Positions 41,351 to 51,338 of a DNA stretch of 64,000 nt are shown piece after piece (position 1 is the stretch's first letter; each line of letters opens with the position of its first letter). Where the stretch lies: assembly GCA_902567045.1 (NCBI GenBank), contig CACFLJ010000001.1:124001-188000 (forward strand), in the 5' to 3' direction. The position numbers and the translations under genes were made by a program. Source of the stretch: an uncultured Pelagibacteraceae bacterium (GTDB lineage: Bacteria; Pseudomonadota; Alphaproteobacteria; Pelagibacterales; Pelagibacteraceae). Below the pieces are notes generated by a model, which was given only the letters and a program-made list of their open reading frames with translations, was not told the DNA's origin and did not search any database.

Positions 41351-41914
41351 ATGATTAGCCAACCAACACTTCAAAAATTAAGTGATTTTGAGGATAAATC
41401 GCTTTTGATCGTAGACGATGACAATCCATTTAGACAAAGATTGGCTAGAGCTATGGAAAAAAAAGGTTTTACAGTCACACAAGCTGAGAGTGTAAAAATT
41501 GGTATTGAGACCGTAAAATCACAAAGTCCAGCATTTGCTGTTGTGGATCTTAGATTAAATGATGGTAATGGACTAGAGGTAGTTAAAGAAATTCAAAAGG
41601 GAAATCTAAAAAGTAGAATTATAATGTTAACTGGATATGGTAATATTCCAACAGCAGTTGCTGCAATTAAAGAGGGAGCAATTGATTATATTGCTAAGCC
41701 TGCAGATGCAGATGATGTTGAAAAAGCACTTTTAGCTGATCCAAATCAAAAACCTGCTCCTCCTGAAAACCCAATGTCTGCGGATAGAGTAAAATGGGAG
41801 CACATACACAGAGTTTTTGAGTTATGTAACAGAAATGTCTCCGAAACTGCAAGAAGACTAAAAATGCATAGAAGAACACTTCAGAGAATACTATCTAAAA
41901 GATCTCCTAGATAA
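41351..41914 (+). CDS. regA: RegA/ActR/PrrA-type response regulator
   Basis: Redox-responsive DNA-binding response regulator. 187 residues: receiver domain (~17-125; acidic Asp22/Asp23, phospho-acceptor Asp66 in VVDLRLNDG, Lys116 in YIAKPAD) and a Fis-type helix-turn-helix (~140-185) with the diagnostic SETARRLKMHRRTLQRIL. The cognate sensor kinase regB/prrB is not adjacent. Divergent from the ODC operon, with one shared 143-bp upstream region. Confidence 0.95.
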   Translation: MISQPTLQKLSDFEDKSLLIVDDDNPFRQRLARAMEKKGFTVTQAESVKIGIETVKSQSPAFAVVDLRLNDGNGLEVVKEIQKGNLKSRIIMLTGYGNIPTAVAAIKEGAIDYIAKPADADDVEKALLADPNQKPAPPENPMSADRVKWEHIHRVFELCNRNVSETARRLKMHRRTLQRILSKRSPR

Positions 41915-41915
41915 T

Positions 41916-42845
41916 CTAATTTTTTGTAAGTCTTAAAAATACATCTTCAAGATCTCCATCATCAGTTGAAATATCTTGTATCTTTATATCTTGTTTTTTA
42001 ATTTCTGAAATTATTGAGTCTATGCTTAGTTTACTCTTCTCATATGATAAAACTAACTTGTTTTCGTCATTTGATATAATTTTTAAAGACTCAAAAGTGT
42101 TATCTTGAATATTAGTTTTTTTATCTGTGGTGACATATACTATTTTTGTTTGGATTCTTTCTAAGAGATTTTTTGTCGTATCCAAAGCTACTAACTTTCC
42201 TCCACTTAGAATACCAATTCTATCACACATTTTTTCTGCCTCTTCAAGATAATGAGTTGTTAGTATTGTTGTTACCCCTTGTTTGTTCAAAGATTTCACA
42301 TTTTCCCACAATGTATTTCTAAGCTCCACGTCAACTCCTGCAGTAGGCTCGTCCAAAATTATAATTGGAGGTTGATGCACCATCGCTTTTGCTACAAGTA
42401 ATCTCCTCTTCATACCACCAGATAAGGCTCTAGCATAACTGTCAGCTTGTTCCTCTAATGATACCAAATTCAATATAGTATCTGTAATTCTGTCTTTTTC
42501 TCTAATTCCATATAGACCTGCTTGAAGCTCTAAAAGTTTTCTGGGACTAAAAAATGGATCAAAGTTTACTTCTTGTGGAACAATCCCAATAGAGGCTCTA
42601 ACTTGTCTAGGGTTTTTATCTAAGTTAAATCCCCAAACATTTACTTCACCACCAGTTTTTACAACTGATCCACCTAATATGTTTATAAATGTACTCTTTC
42701 CAGCCCCATTTGGTCCTAATAGACCAAAAATTTCACCTTCTTTCACCTCTAAGTTTAAATTATTAAGTGCATGGGTTTGTTTCGAACCATTTTTTGAATA
42801 AACTTTATTCAAGTTTTTAACAGTTAAAACGTTTTTTTTATTCAT
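41916..42845 (-). CDS. ABC-2-type transporter ATP-binding protein
   Basis: ATPase of a CcmA/NatA-like (DrrA-type) exporter. 309 residues. Walker A GPNGAGKS (44-51), Q-loop region GIVPQEVNFDPF, signature LSGGMKRR, Walker B IIILDEPTAGVD, and switch His in TTHYLEEAE. A ~75-residue C-terminal domain follows the NBD. No permease gene is next to it: downstream is the convergent regA, with a one-base gap, and upstream is divergent polA. Substrate unknown. Confidence 0.9.
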   Translation of the reverse strand: MNKKNVLTVKNLNKVYSKNGSKQTHALNNLNLEVKEGEIFGLLGPNGAGKSTFINILGGSVVKTGGEVNVWGFNLDKNPRQVRASIGIVPQEVNFDPFFSPRKLLELQAGLYGIREKDRITDTILNLVSLEEQADSYARALSGGMKRRLLVAKAMVHQPPIIILDEPTAGVDVELRNTLWENVKSLNKQGVTTILTTHYLEEAEKMCDRIGILSGGKLVALDTTKNLLERIQTKIVYVTTDKKTNIQDNTFESLKIISNDENKLVLSYEKSKLSIDSIISEIKKQDIKIQDISTDDGDLEDVFLRLTKN

Positions 42846-42895
42846 ATGAAGGCATACATTTATTACATTTATAAAAATTAAGATATCATTACATT

Positions 42896-45670
42896 ATGGA
42901 GAAAATTAAAAAAAGTGACCATTTTTACTTAATAGATGGTTCGGGATACATTTTTAGAGCATATTATGCTCTTCCTCCTTTAACTAGAAAAAGTGATGGA
43001 TTACCAGTTGGTGCTGTCAGCGGTTTTTGCAACATGCTTTTTAAATTATTAGAGGATTCTAAATCGGATGATAATTTAGAAAAACCAACACACTTTGCTG
43101 TAATATTTGATTCAGCAAGAAAAAATTTTAGAAATGAAATATATTCAGAGTATAAAGGAAATAGATCTGAAGCACCTGACGATCTAATTCCCCAATTTGA
43201 ATACATCAGACAATCTGTAAAAGCCTTTAATTTACCTTCAATTGAATTAATTAATTATGAAGCAGATGATTTAATTGCAACTTATGTAGAGAAAATTTTA
43301 GACTTAGGTGCAAAGGTAACAATTGTTTCTTCGGACAAAGATTTAATGCAGCTTTATAAAAAGGGAGTAAGAATTTATGATCCAATGAAGAACAAATTTA
43401 TAAATCAAGATGATGTTCATAATAAATTTGGAGTTACTCCAGAAAAAGTAATAGATGTCCAATCTTTAGCTGGTGATAGCACAGATAACGTACCTGGTGT
43501 ACCTGGAATAGGAGTTAAAACTGCTGCTGAATTGATAAATCAATATGGAACTTTAGAAAATTTATTAAAAAATGCATCAAAAATAAAACAAAATAAAAGA
43601 AGAGAAACTTTAATAAATAACAAGGACGAAGCAATCATTAGTAAAAAACTCGTTACATTAAAAAAAGATGTACCTGTAAAAAATAAAATTGAAGAATTCA
43701 AATTGAAAAGTGTTGATCAAGAAAAGCTTTATACTTTTCTAAGAGAAATGGAATTTAATAGACTATTAAGTTCTGCCATCTCAAAGTATGGGGGCACAAA
43801 TAATCCTGGAACCAAAGATATTGATAAAAATTTAGAAAAAACAGCAGAAATTAAGAAAAAAAATTATGAATTAATAAAAAATGAGAAGGAGATTGAAGAT
43901 TGGATGAAAGAATCTGAGGAAATAGGTGAATTTGCTATAGATACTGAAACAACATCATTAGACCCTCACACAGCAAAGTTAGTAGGCATTTCAATCTCTA
44001 ACAGAATTGGAAATGCATGTTATATCCCATTAAATCACGTCAGTGGAAATAATCTTAATGAAAAAAAAGTTTTAAGCGTTTTAAAAAATTATTTAGAGGA
44101 TGAGAGTATTAAAAAAGTAGGACAAAATATTAAGTTTGATTTCATTGTCTTTTATCACCGAGGAATAACCTTAAATTCCATGGAAGATACTATGCTTATG
44201 TCTTATACACTAGATGCTGGTAAAAATAGGCATAATATGGATACTCTTTCAGAGATCCATCTAGGTCATAAAACTATAAAATTTAAAGATTTAGTTGGGA
44301 CGGGAAAAAAACAACTTAATTTTTCTGAAGTGGATATATCTGAAGCTAAAGATTACGCAGCTGAAGATGCAGATATTACATTTAGATTGTACAAAATTTT
44401 TTCAAAATCATTAAAAGCAGAAAAATTATTAAATATTTATGAGTTATTTGAAAAACCACTAATAAAAATACTAGCAGAGATGGAGATAAAAGGTATTAAG
44501 CTTGATAAATCTTCACTAAATAAACTGTCTTCAAAATTTTCAACTAAAATCCAAAAATTAGAAAAATCTATTTTTAAGATTTCAAAAAAAATATTTAATA
44601 TTGGATCAACTAAGCAACTTGGTGAAATAATGTATAATGATTTAAAAATTGCGGCTTTAAAAAAAACTAAAAAAGGAAGTTTTGCCACCAGTGCTTCAGT
44701 TTTAGAAGATTTAGCTTTTAAGGGTTATGAATTTCCAAAACTCATCTTAGAATGGAGACAAATCAGTAAACTTAAAAATACATACTCTGATGCATTGCCA
44801 GAATATATTAATCATAATACTAAAAGAATACACACATCTTTTCTGTTAGCAGCTACTACAACTGGCAGGCTTGCATCTAGTGACCCAAATTTACAAAATA
44901 TTCCAATTAAATCAGATGACGGTAAGGATATAAGAAAAGCCTTTGTTTCTGAGAAAAACAACAAATTGATTTCAGCAGACTACAATCAAGTTGAAATGAG
45001 AATTTTGGCCGATCTAGCAGATGTAAAACAACTAAAAAAGGCATTTTTAAATAATGAGGATATACATACTTTAACTGCGAGCCAGGTTTTTGGAAAAGAA
45101 ATTAATAAAATTGATTCAGAAACAAGAAGAAAAGCAAAAGCAATAAACTTTGGAATAATTTATGGTATTTCACAATATGGTTTAGCTAAACAAATCAATG
45201 TTTCAAACAATGAAGCAGAAGAATTTTTAAATTCTTATTTTAAAAAATTTCCAGAAATCAAAGATTATATGAAAACAACTGTGAATTTCTGTAGAAAAAG
45301 TGGCTATGTAAGCAATATATTTGGAAGAAAAACACATCTCACTGGAATTAATGATAAGAATTTTAATGTAAGAAATTTTCAGGAAAGGGCAGCGATAAAT
45401 GCTCCAATTCAAGGGTCAGCATCAGAGATAATGAGATTAGCAATGATCAGGATAAATAAAGAAATCTCTAACAATAAAAATAATAGTCTAAAAATGTTGT
45501 TACAAATACATGATGAGTTAATTTTTGAGGAAAGCTCAAAAGAAACCAAAAAAAGCACTAAATTAATTAAGGATTTGATGTTGAGTGTGAAAGATAGTGA
45601 ACTTCACTCATTTTCAATACCTCTTTTAGTAGATGTGAATATTGGAGAAAATTGGGGTGAACTTAATTGA
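42896..45670 (+). CDS. polA: DNA polymerase I
   Basis: Repair and Okazaki-maturation polymerase. 924 residues. The 5'-3' exonuclease domain occupies ~1-300 (LIDGSGYIFRAYYA, then YEADDLIATY, GDSTDNVPGVPGIG). The 3'-5' exonuclease domain appears intact (FAIDTETTSLDP with the Asp-Glu pair, DYAAEDADIT). The polymerase domain has motif A SADYNQVEMRILA, motif B RRKAKAINFGIIYG and motif C QIHDELIFE. There is no Shine-Dalgarno; a TATCAT lies 6 bp before the ATG, hinting at a near-leaderless mRNA. Confidence 0.97.
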   Translation: MEKIKKSDHFYLIDGSGYIFRAYYALPPLTRKSDGLPVGAVSGFCNMLFKLLEDSKSDDNLEKPTHFAVIFDSARKNFRNEIYSEYKGNRSEAPDDLIPQFEYIRQSVKAFNLPSIELINYEADDLIATYVEKILDLGAKVTIVSSDKDLMQLYKKGVRIYDPMKNKFINQDDVHNKFGVTPEKVIDVQSLAGDSTDNVPGVPGIGVKTAAELINQYGTLENLLKNASKIKQNKRRETLINNKDEAIISKKLVTLKKDVPVKNKIEEFKLKSVDQEKLYTFLREMEFNRLLSSAISKYGGTNNPGTKDIDKNLEKTAEIKKKNYELIKNEKEIEDWMKESEEIGEFAIDTETTSLDPHTAKLVGISISNRIGNACYIPLNHVSGNNLNEKKVLSVLKNYLEDESIKKVGQNIKFDFIVFYHRGITLNSMEDTMLMSYTLDAGKNRHNMDTLSEIHLGHKTIKFKDLVGTGKKQLNFSEVDISEAKDYAAEDADITFRLYKIFSKSLKAEKLLNIYELFEKPLIKILAEMEIKGIKLDKSSLNKLSSKFSTKIQKLEKSIFKISKKIFNIGSTKQLGEIMYNDLKIAALKKTKKGSFATSASVLEDLAFKGYEFPKLILEWRQISKLKNTYSDALPEYINHNTKRIHTSFLLAATTTGRLASSDPNLQNIPIKSDDGKDIRKAFVSEKNNKLISADYNQVEMRILADLADVKQLKKAFLNNEDIHTLTASQVFGKEINKIDSETRRKAKAINFGIIYGISQYGLAKQINVSNNEAEEFLNSYFKKFPEIKDYMKTTVNFCRKSGYVSNIFGRKTHLTGINDKNFNVRNFQERAAINAPIQGSASEIMRLAMIRINKEISNNKNNSLKMLLQIHDELIFEESSKETKKSTKLIKDLMLSVKDSELHSFSIPLLVDVNIGENWGELN

Positions 45671-45720
45671 AAACAAATAATTGCCCTAATATGAACAATT
45701 TAGTATTTTTATCCTAATTT

Positions 45721-46425
45721 ATGTCACAAACAATTGCGTTAGTAGACGATGATCGAAATTTATTAACATCTGTCCAGATGGCTTTGGAAAAAGAAGGTTT
45801 TAAAGTTCAAACATATATTGATGGTGAAAATGCTCTTGTTGGATTATCAAGAACCCCACCTGATCTTGCTGTTATCGATATCAAAATGCCAAGAATGGAT
45901 GGTGAAGAACTTTTAAGAAAACTTAGAAAAAAAACTTCTATGCCTGTTATATTTTTAACTTCTAAAGATGAAGTAACAGATGAGGTTAGTGGTTTAAAAC
46001 TCGGTGCAGATGACTTCGTTGGTAAAACTGGTGGATTCTCAACCAAAGTTTTAGTTGAAAGAATTAAGGTTCAGTTAAGAAAAAAAGATAAGGATATCAA
46101 CATTGAAGAAAATAAAAATGTAATTTCTCATGGTAAGTTAAAACTAGATCCTTCTCAACTCGAATGTGAATGGGATGGCAAACAACTGCCCGATAAACTG
46201 ACTACCACAGAATTTAAAATTGTTGAGGAGCTAGCAAAAAGACCAGGCATGATCAAAGAAAGAGCTTTGCTGATGGATGTAGCTTATCGAGAAGATACAG
46301 ATATAGAAGATAGGACTATTGATAGTCATGTTAAAAGAATAAGAAAAAAATTCAAAAAGGTAGATAGTGATTTTTCAGCAATTGAAACAAGATATGGAAG
46401 TGGATATAGATGGAATGTTAAATAA
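45721..46425 (+). CDS. chvI: ChvI-type response regulator (OmpR family)
   Basis: Response regulator of the alphaproteobacterial ChvG-ChvI envelope/acid-stress pathway. 234 residues: receiver (1-120; Asp10/Asp11, phospho-acceptor Asp53 in VIDIKMPRMDG) and a winged helix C-terminal domain with RTIDSHVKRIRKK and TRYGSGYRW. The conserved Lys102 is present but is followed by Thr-Gly-Gly (GKTGG) where the family usually has Lys-Pro-Phe. It precedes the chvG kinase by 5 bp. Confidence 0.92.
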   Translation: MSQTIALVDDDRNLLTSVQMALEKEGFKVQTYIDGENALVGLSRTPPDLAVIDIKMPRMDGEELLRKLRKKTSMPVIFLTSKDEVTDEVSGLKLGADDFVGKTGGFSTKVLVERIKVQLRKKDKDINIEENKNVISHGKLKLDPSQLECEWDGKQLPDKLTTTEFKIVEELAKRPGMIKERALLMDVAYREDTDIEDRTIDSHVKRIRKKFKKVDSDFSAIETRYGSGYRWNVK

Positions 46426-46430
46426 TAATT

Positions 46431-47933
46431 ATGGGAAAAATACTAAAAAATCTGTCTATATTACAGAAATTCTTATTTATTAATCTAGTAGTCTTCATAT
46501 TTATAATAATAATAACTTTCTTTTACTTAGGTGCTATTAAAAAAAATTTGATTAATGAGAAACAAAAAAATCACACAAATATAATAACTCAAACAATATT
46601 AAATCTTGAAAAATCAAATATAAAATTAAATGAGTATGGAATAAGCGAATTTTTATTTTCCAAAAAATATCGATTTCCATACTTTGAAAAACTAGATAGA
46701 GTAATATTTTTTGACGATAAATTAAATTGGATAGGCGATACAAGATCTATTCCATCCTCAACGTTATTAATTGAAGAATTAAGTAAAGAATCAAATGAGA
46801 AAAATTTTAATAATCAAGAAAATAAAAATGAAACTATTTTTGATACCGATCTTAATAAATATTATTTATCAGGATCTGAAAAATCTTTAACCAATTTAAA
46901 ACAAATCCAAGGACAGTTTTTTGTTTTTAGTATTAAGAGTATTAATAATTTAAATAATCAGGGTTATATTCTTATATCTGAAAATGCTGATAATATAATT
47001 GCTCAAATTGAAGAGAGAGAGAACTTTATTATTAGAACAGCTCTTGTTGTACTTTTGGTTATCATTATTTTTTCATATGTCTTAAATAGATATTTTTTAA
47101 AACCCATTAAAAATTTAGTTACTTATACAAAAATCATAAAAAACAAAAGTAACGAAAAAACAGATATAGAAAGGGTTAAGACAAGAAACGATGAATTGGG
47201 AATATTATCAAAATCTCTTGATGAAATGACTAGTGAATTAAATAAAAGAATTGCAACTGCTGAAAATTATTCAACAGACCTTCTTCATGAAATTAGAAAT
47301 CCCCTTGCTTCATTGAAAAGTGCGTCTGAGATAATTTCAGAAACAGAAGATAAAACTAAAAGAGAAAAATTAATTAATATCGTCTCTCATGATGTTGAAA
47401 GAATAGAAAGATTAATTACTGATTATTCTCAAATGCTGAAAGATGAGGCAGTAATTTCAACAGAAACAATGCAAAAAATTGACATTAAGGATATTGCAAA
47501 ATCTGTAGTTGACGATTTTAATAATATTTATAATTCCAAGAGAAAAATACAAATAAGATTAAAATCTAATGGATCTGAAAATTATTTTATACTTGGTATT
47601 AATAATAGAATAGAACAAATTATTGCAAATCTGCTTGAAAATTCAATTTCTTTTAGTGATGAGAATCAAGAAATCATAGTAGAGGTTAGCAAAGACAAAG
47701 ATGGTAAGCCAAGACTTGTCGTAATTGACGAGGGGACCGGTTTTAACGAGAAGGATACTGCTAAAATTTTCAATAGATTTTATAGCAATAGACCTGAGAA
47801 TTTTGGAGAACACTCTGGTTTAGGGCTAAATATAGTGAAAAACTTGGTTGAATTACATAATGGACAAATTAAAGCTGAAAATAATAAACAGAGAGGTGCT
47901 AAAGTTGAAATTATTTTTCCGGCGACCCAATGA
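46431..47933 (+). CDS. chvG: ChvG-type sensor histidine kinase
   Basis: Membrane sensor kinase partner of ChvI. 500 residues: TM1 (~12-34), periplasmic domain (~35-198), TM2 (~200-218), HAMP (~219-273), HisKA with phospho-His286 (LLHEIRNPLAS), and an HATPase_c domain with N box LLENSISFS, G1 DEGTGF and G2 SGLGL. In other Alphaproteobacteria this pair is held off by ExoR; no exoR is in the window. Directly follows chvI. Confidence 0.92.
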   Translation: MGKILKNLSILQKFLFINLVVFIFIIIITFFYLGAIKKNLINEKQKNHTNIITQTILNLEKSNIKLNEYGISEFLFSKKYRFPYFEKLDRVIFFDDKLNWIGDTRSIPSSTLLIEELSKESNEKNFNNQENKNETIFDTDLNKYYLSGSEKSLTNLKQIQGQFFVFSIKSINNLNNQGYILISENADNIIAQIEERENFIIRTALVVLLVIIIFSYVLNRYFLKPIKNLVTYTKIIKNKSNEKTDIERVKTRNDELGILSKSLDEMTSELNKRIATAENYSTDLLHEIRNPLASLKSASEIISETEDKTKREKLINIVSHDVERIERLITDYSQMLKDEAVISTETMQKIDIKDIAKSVVDDFNNIYNSKRKIQIRLKSNGSENYFILGINNRIEQIIANLLENSISFSDENQEIIVEVSKDKDGKPRLVVIDEGTGFNEKDTAKIFNRFYSNRPENFGEHSGLGLNIVKNLVELHNGQIKAENNKQRGAKVEIIFPATQ

Positions 47934-47975
47934 AAAGTTGATTAATACAAATAAAGTTGCTACAAGCCCTAGCTT

Positions 47976-49262
47976 ATGACTGATTATAAAGTAAAAGATA
48001 TTAACGAAGCAGAATTTGGAAGAAAAGAAATCTCCTTAGCAGAGACTGAAATGCCAGGATTAATGGCAGTAAGAGCCGAGTACAAGGGCAAAAACCCTCT
48101 TAAAGGTGCAAGAATTTTGGGTTGTCTTCATATGACAATTCAAACGGCAGTTTTAATTGAAACTTTGGTAGACTTGGGCGCAGAATGTAGATGGTCCTCA
48201 TGCAATATATTTTCAACACAAGATCATGCAGCAGCAGCAATTGCAAAAGCTGGTATACCAGTATTTGCATGGAAGGGTGAAACAGAGGAAGAATATTGGT
48301 GGTGTGTTAAACAAACTATAGAGGGTAAAAAAGATTGGATCCCTAACATGATTTTAGATGATGGTGGAGATCTTACTGCTCTTATGCATAAAGATTATAA
48401 AGATTTATTAAAAGGCATAAAAGGTTTGAGTGAAGAAACAACAACAGGTGTTTTAGCACTTAAAAAAATGGAAGAACAAGGTCAATTGTTAGTACCAGCA
48501 ATTAATGTAAACGACTCGGTCACGAAATCAAAATTTGATAATCTATATGGATGTAGAGAAAGTTTAGTTGATGGAATCAAAAGAGCTACAGATGTAATGA
48601 TGTCAGGGAAAGTTGCAATTGTTGCAGGCTTTGGTGATGTTGGAAAAGGTAGTGCAGCATCTTTACGACAGAGTGGAGCAAGAGTTTTAGTAACCGAAAC
48701 TGATCCTATTTGTGCATTACAAGCTGCTATGGAGGGTTACGAAGTAGTTTTAATGGATGAAATGATAGGTCAAGCAGATATCGTTGTAACTGCAACTGGA
48801 AATAAAGATGTAGTAACGGCAGATCATATGAGAGCTATGAAAGATAGATCTATTCTATGTAATATTGGACACTTCGATAACGAAATTCAAGTCGAGGCTT
48901 TGAAAAATTATAAATGGGATGAAGTAAAACCTCAAGTTCATGAAATCACATTCCCAGACGACAAAAGATTAATTTTGTTAGCTGAAGGAAGACTTGTAAA
49001 TTTAGGTTGTGGAACTGGTCACCCAAGTTTTGTTATGAGTGCATCATTTACTAATCAGGTTATTGCTCAAATTGAACTTTGGAATAATTCAGATAACTAT
49101 GAAAATAAAGTTTATGTGCTTCCTAAACACTTGGATGAAAAGGTGGCAAGGCTTCACTTAGATAAAGTCGGCGCAAAATTAACGCCACTATCAAAAGAGC
49201 AAGCTGACTATATAAGTGTAACACCAGAGGGACCATACAAGCCTCATGCTTATCGCTACTAG
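47976..49262 (+). CDS. ahcY: S-adenosylhomocysteine hydrolase
   Basis: NAD-dependent enzyme splitting SAH to homocysteine and adenosine; recycles the SAM by-product. 428 residues, close to the human-length form rather than the ~465-residue bacterial form with an insertion. Signature segments: [28 protein letters not shown] (NAD loop), [14 protein letters not shown] [10 protein letters not shown], and the C-terminal ..[15 protein letters not shown]. tsaE overlaps its end by 17 bp. Confidence 0.97.
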   Translation: MTDYKVKDINEAEFGRKEISLAETEMPGLMAVRAEYKGKNPLKGARILGCLHMTIQTAVLIETLVDLGAECRWSSCNIFSTQDHAAAAIAKAGIPVFAWKGETEEEYWWCVKQTIEGKKDWIPNMILDDGGDLTALMHKDYKDLLKGIKGLSEETTTGVLALKKMEEQGQLLVPAINVNDSVTKSKFDNLYGCRESLVDGIKRATDVMMSGKVAIVAGFGDVGKGSAASLRQSGARVLVTETDPICALQAAMEGYEVVLMDEMIGQADIVVTATGNKDVVTADHMRAMKDRSILCNIGHFDNEIQVEALKNYKWDEVKPQVHEITFPDDKRLILLAEGRLVNLGCGTGHPSFVMSASFTNQVIAQIELWNNSDNYENKVYVLPKHLDEKVARLHLDKVGAKLTPLSKEQADYISVTPEGPYKPHAYRY

Positions 49263-49725
49263 AAGTGGCAAAATAAATATTTCTAAAGAAAAAGATACTA
49301 GACTTGTAGCTGAAAGACTTTCTAAGCTTATTAATTTAGGAGATTTCATACTTTTAACTGGCAATCTAGGTGTAGGAAAAACTACCTTCACTAAATATAT
49401 TATTAATTCTCTTCAAAGAATTAATAGACAGGCAATATCAGAAGTTCCTAGTCCTACTTTTAATATTACTAATGAGTATCAGATAAAAAAAATTTTAATA
49501 AAACACTACGATCTATATAGAATTAAAAATGAAAAGGAGCTTAATAATTTAGGTATCCAAGAAAATTTAAAAAAACAAATAACCCTAGTTGAGTGGCCTG
49601 AAATGGTAAAAAAATTGAAAATTAAAAATATTATTAGTTTAATATTTAAATATAATAAAAACTATACTGAGCGTTATCTGACAATAATTTCTAAAAACAA
49701 AAAATTAATTAATGAATTTAAGTAA
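49246..49725 (+). CDS. tsaE: tRNA t6A threonylcarbamoyladenosine biosynthesis ATPase
   Basis: P-loop ATPase that regenerates the TsaB-TsaD-TsaE complex in t6A37 tRNA modification. 159 residues. Walker A GNLGVGKT at 39-46, SPTFNI switch, and the conserved HYDLYR and LVEWPE segments. It overlaps ahcY by 17 bp and amgK by 14 bp; the tsaE-kinase-nucleotidyltransferase order is typical of Alphaproteobacteria. Confidence 0.95.
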   Translation: MLIATRSGKINISKEKDTRLVAERLSKLINLGDFILLTGNLGVGKTTFTKYIINSLQRINRQAISEVPSPTFNITNEYQIKKILIKHYDLYRIKNEKELNNLGIQENLKKQITLVEWPEMVKKLKIKNIISLIFKYNKNYTERYLTIISKNKKLINEFK

Positions 49726-50662
49726 ATTAAAAAAACTCACTGGAGATGCATCGTTTAGAAATTTTTATAGAGGAAAAAATAATATTCTTGTTCATTGTGT
49801 AAAAAATAAAAAAAGTAACTTATTAGAATATGATGCTGTTAATAAAATACTAATTAAAAAAAATATTTTAGCCCCTAGATTAATATCTCAGAATTATAAA
49901 AGTAATTATATTGAGATTGAAGATTTTGGTGATCTAACAGTTTTAAAAAAATTTCAAAAAAAATCAATAAATAAAAAAATTTACTATAAAAAAATTTTAA
50001 ATTTATTGATTAACATCAAAAATATAAAAACCAAGCGTCAAAAAACATTTTTGAAAACCAATTATAAAGTTCCAGATTATTCAATTAAAAAATTATTAGA
50101 TGAATCTAATTTGTTCTTAGACTGGTATTTACCAAAATATATTAAAAGCGGAAAAAATAGAATTTTAAAAATTAAGTTTAAAAAGATATTTAGAAAATTA
50201 TTAAATAATATCTATTATAAAAATAAAGTGTTTGTACATCGAGATTTTCATATATCTAATATAATGATAACTAAAAAAGGTTTAGGGGTAATTGATAGTC
50301 AAGATGCTGTCTATGGAAATATTGCATATGATTTAGCCTCTCTTATCGATGATGTTAGGTTTAAGACAGACGTAAAGACTAAAAAATATATTTTTGATGA
50401 ATTCATTAAAAAAAATAAAGAATTAAATTTTAAAAAATTCAAAAATGACTTTGAAATTTTATCCGTTTTGAGGAATTTAAAAATAATTGGCATATTTACT
50501 AGATTATCTGTGAGAGATAAAAAAAATAAATATCTTAAACTTATACCTCATGCATGGGAGTTAATCGATTACAGAACTTTGAATAATCCAATATTTAAAG
50601 ACTTAAATTACCTTTTAAGTAAAAACTTTGATAGAAAAATTAGAAAATCTTATGAAAATTAA
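49712..50662 (+). CDS. amgK: AmgK-like N-acetylmuramate/N-acetylglucosamine kinase
   Basis: Aminoglycoside-phosphotransferase-fold kinase. 316 residues, lysine-rich. Catalytic loop VHRDFHISN (His176, Asp178, Asn183) and metal Asp196 in GVIDSQDA. The neighbour is a MurU-like nucleotidyltransferase; in Pseudomonas AmgK phosphorylates C1 of MurNAc/GlcNAc and MurU makes UDP-MurNAc, bypassing fosfomycin-sensitive de novo synthesis. Function here is inferred from fold plus context. Confidence 0.85.
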   Translation: MNLSKLKKLTGDASFRNFYRGKNNILVHCVKNKKSNLLEYDAVNKILIKKNILAPRLISQNYKSNYIEIEDFGDLTVLKKFQKKSINKKIYYKKILNLLINIKNIKTKRQKTFLKTNYKVPDYSIKKLLDESNLFLDWYLPKYIKSGKNRILKIKFKKIFRKLLNNIYYKNKVFVHRDFHISNIMITKKGLGVIDSQDAVYGNIAYDLASLIDDVRFKTDVKTKKYIFDEFIKKNKELNFKKFKNDFEILSVLRNLKIIGIFTRLSVRDKKNKYLKLIPHAWELIDYRTLNNPIFKDLNYLLSKNFDRKIRKSYEN

Positions 50663-51338
50663 AACTGCTCTAATACTCTGTGCTGGATTTGGTAAGAGGG
50701 TACAACCGATAACAGATTATTTGCCCAAGCCATTAATAGTTTATAAAAATGAAACTTTATTAGAAAACACAATTAATTTTCTTATTAAGATAAAGATTGA
50801 AAAAATTAAAATTAATGTTTTTTATTTAAAAGAAAAAATTATTGATTTCATTAATAGTAAAAACTTTCCAATAAATATTGAAATTGTAGATGATGGTGAG
50901 ACAATATTAGGAACAGGGGGTGGCACACTTAGTCTTATAAATAAATCTAATGAGGATGATGTTCTAATAATTAATCCAGATACAATTTGGGATAACAGTT
51001 ATATCAAATCAATTGACGCAATGGAGAGAATTTACTTTAAAAGAAAAATGAAAAATATTTTATTAATTGTAAATAACTCGACATGCTTTGATAAAAGATT
51101 TAATGGAGATTTCGAGATAAAAAATAATATTCTTATAAAAGAAAAAATAAATAATTTTAAATACACTGGATGTCAAATATTTAATAAGAAATTAATATTG
51201 CATAAACAATTAAATTATTTTCCTGTATCTGAAATATGGGATACACTTTTAAGAGAAAACAAACTTTATGGTTATGAGCATAAAGGTGTATTTAAGCATT
51301 TAACCGACTTTGAAATATACGAAAAATTATTTATTTAG
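50652..51338 (+). CDS. murU: MurU-like sugar-1-phosphate nucleotidyltransferase
   Basis: NTP_transferase-fold enzyme, likely N-acetylmuramate-1-phosphate uridylyltransferase. 228 residues from the Met at 50652, which lies just before the core ALILCAGFGKRVQPITDYLPKP (nucleotide loop and PKP). The frame is open to 50628, but that would lengthen the amgK overlap; 50652 leaves an 11-bp overlap. Further family marks: LGTGGG and the NPDTIW metal site. The stop shares TTAG (51335-51338) with the convergent gpmA. Confidence 0.85.
   Translation: MKIKTALILCAGFGKRVQPITDYLPKPLIVYKNETLLENTINFLIKIKIEKIKINVFYLKEKIIDFINSKNFPINIEIVDDGETILGTGGGTLSLINKSNEDDVLIINPDTIWDNSYIKSIDAMERIYFKRKMKNILLIVNNSTCFDKRFNGDFEIKNNILIKEKINNFKYTGCQIFNKKLILHKQLNYFPVSEIWDTLLRENKLYGYEHKGVFKHLTDFEIYEKLFI

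Noticed and set aside
47964..47975. AAGC-CCTA-GCTT palindrome just before ahcY, considered as part of a SAH or SAM riboswitch
   Set aside because: The 42-bp gap is too short and lacks the conserved blocks of SAH, SAM-II, SAM-V or SAM/SAH aptamers.
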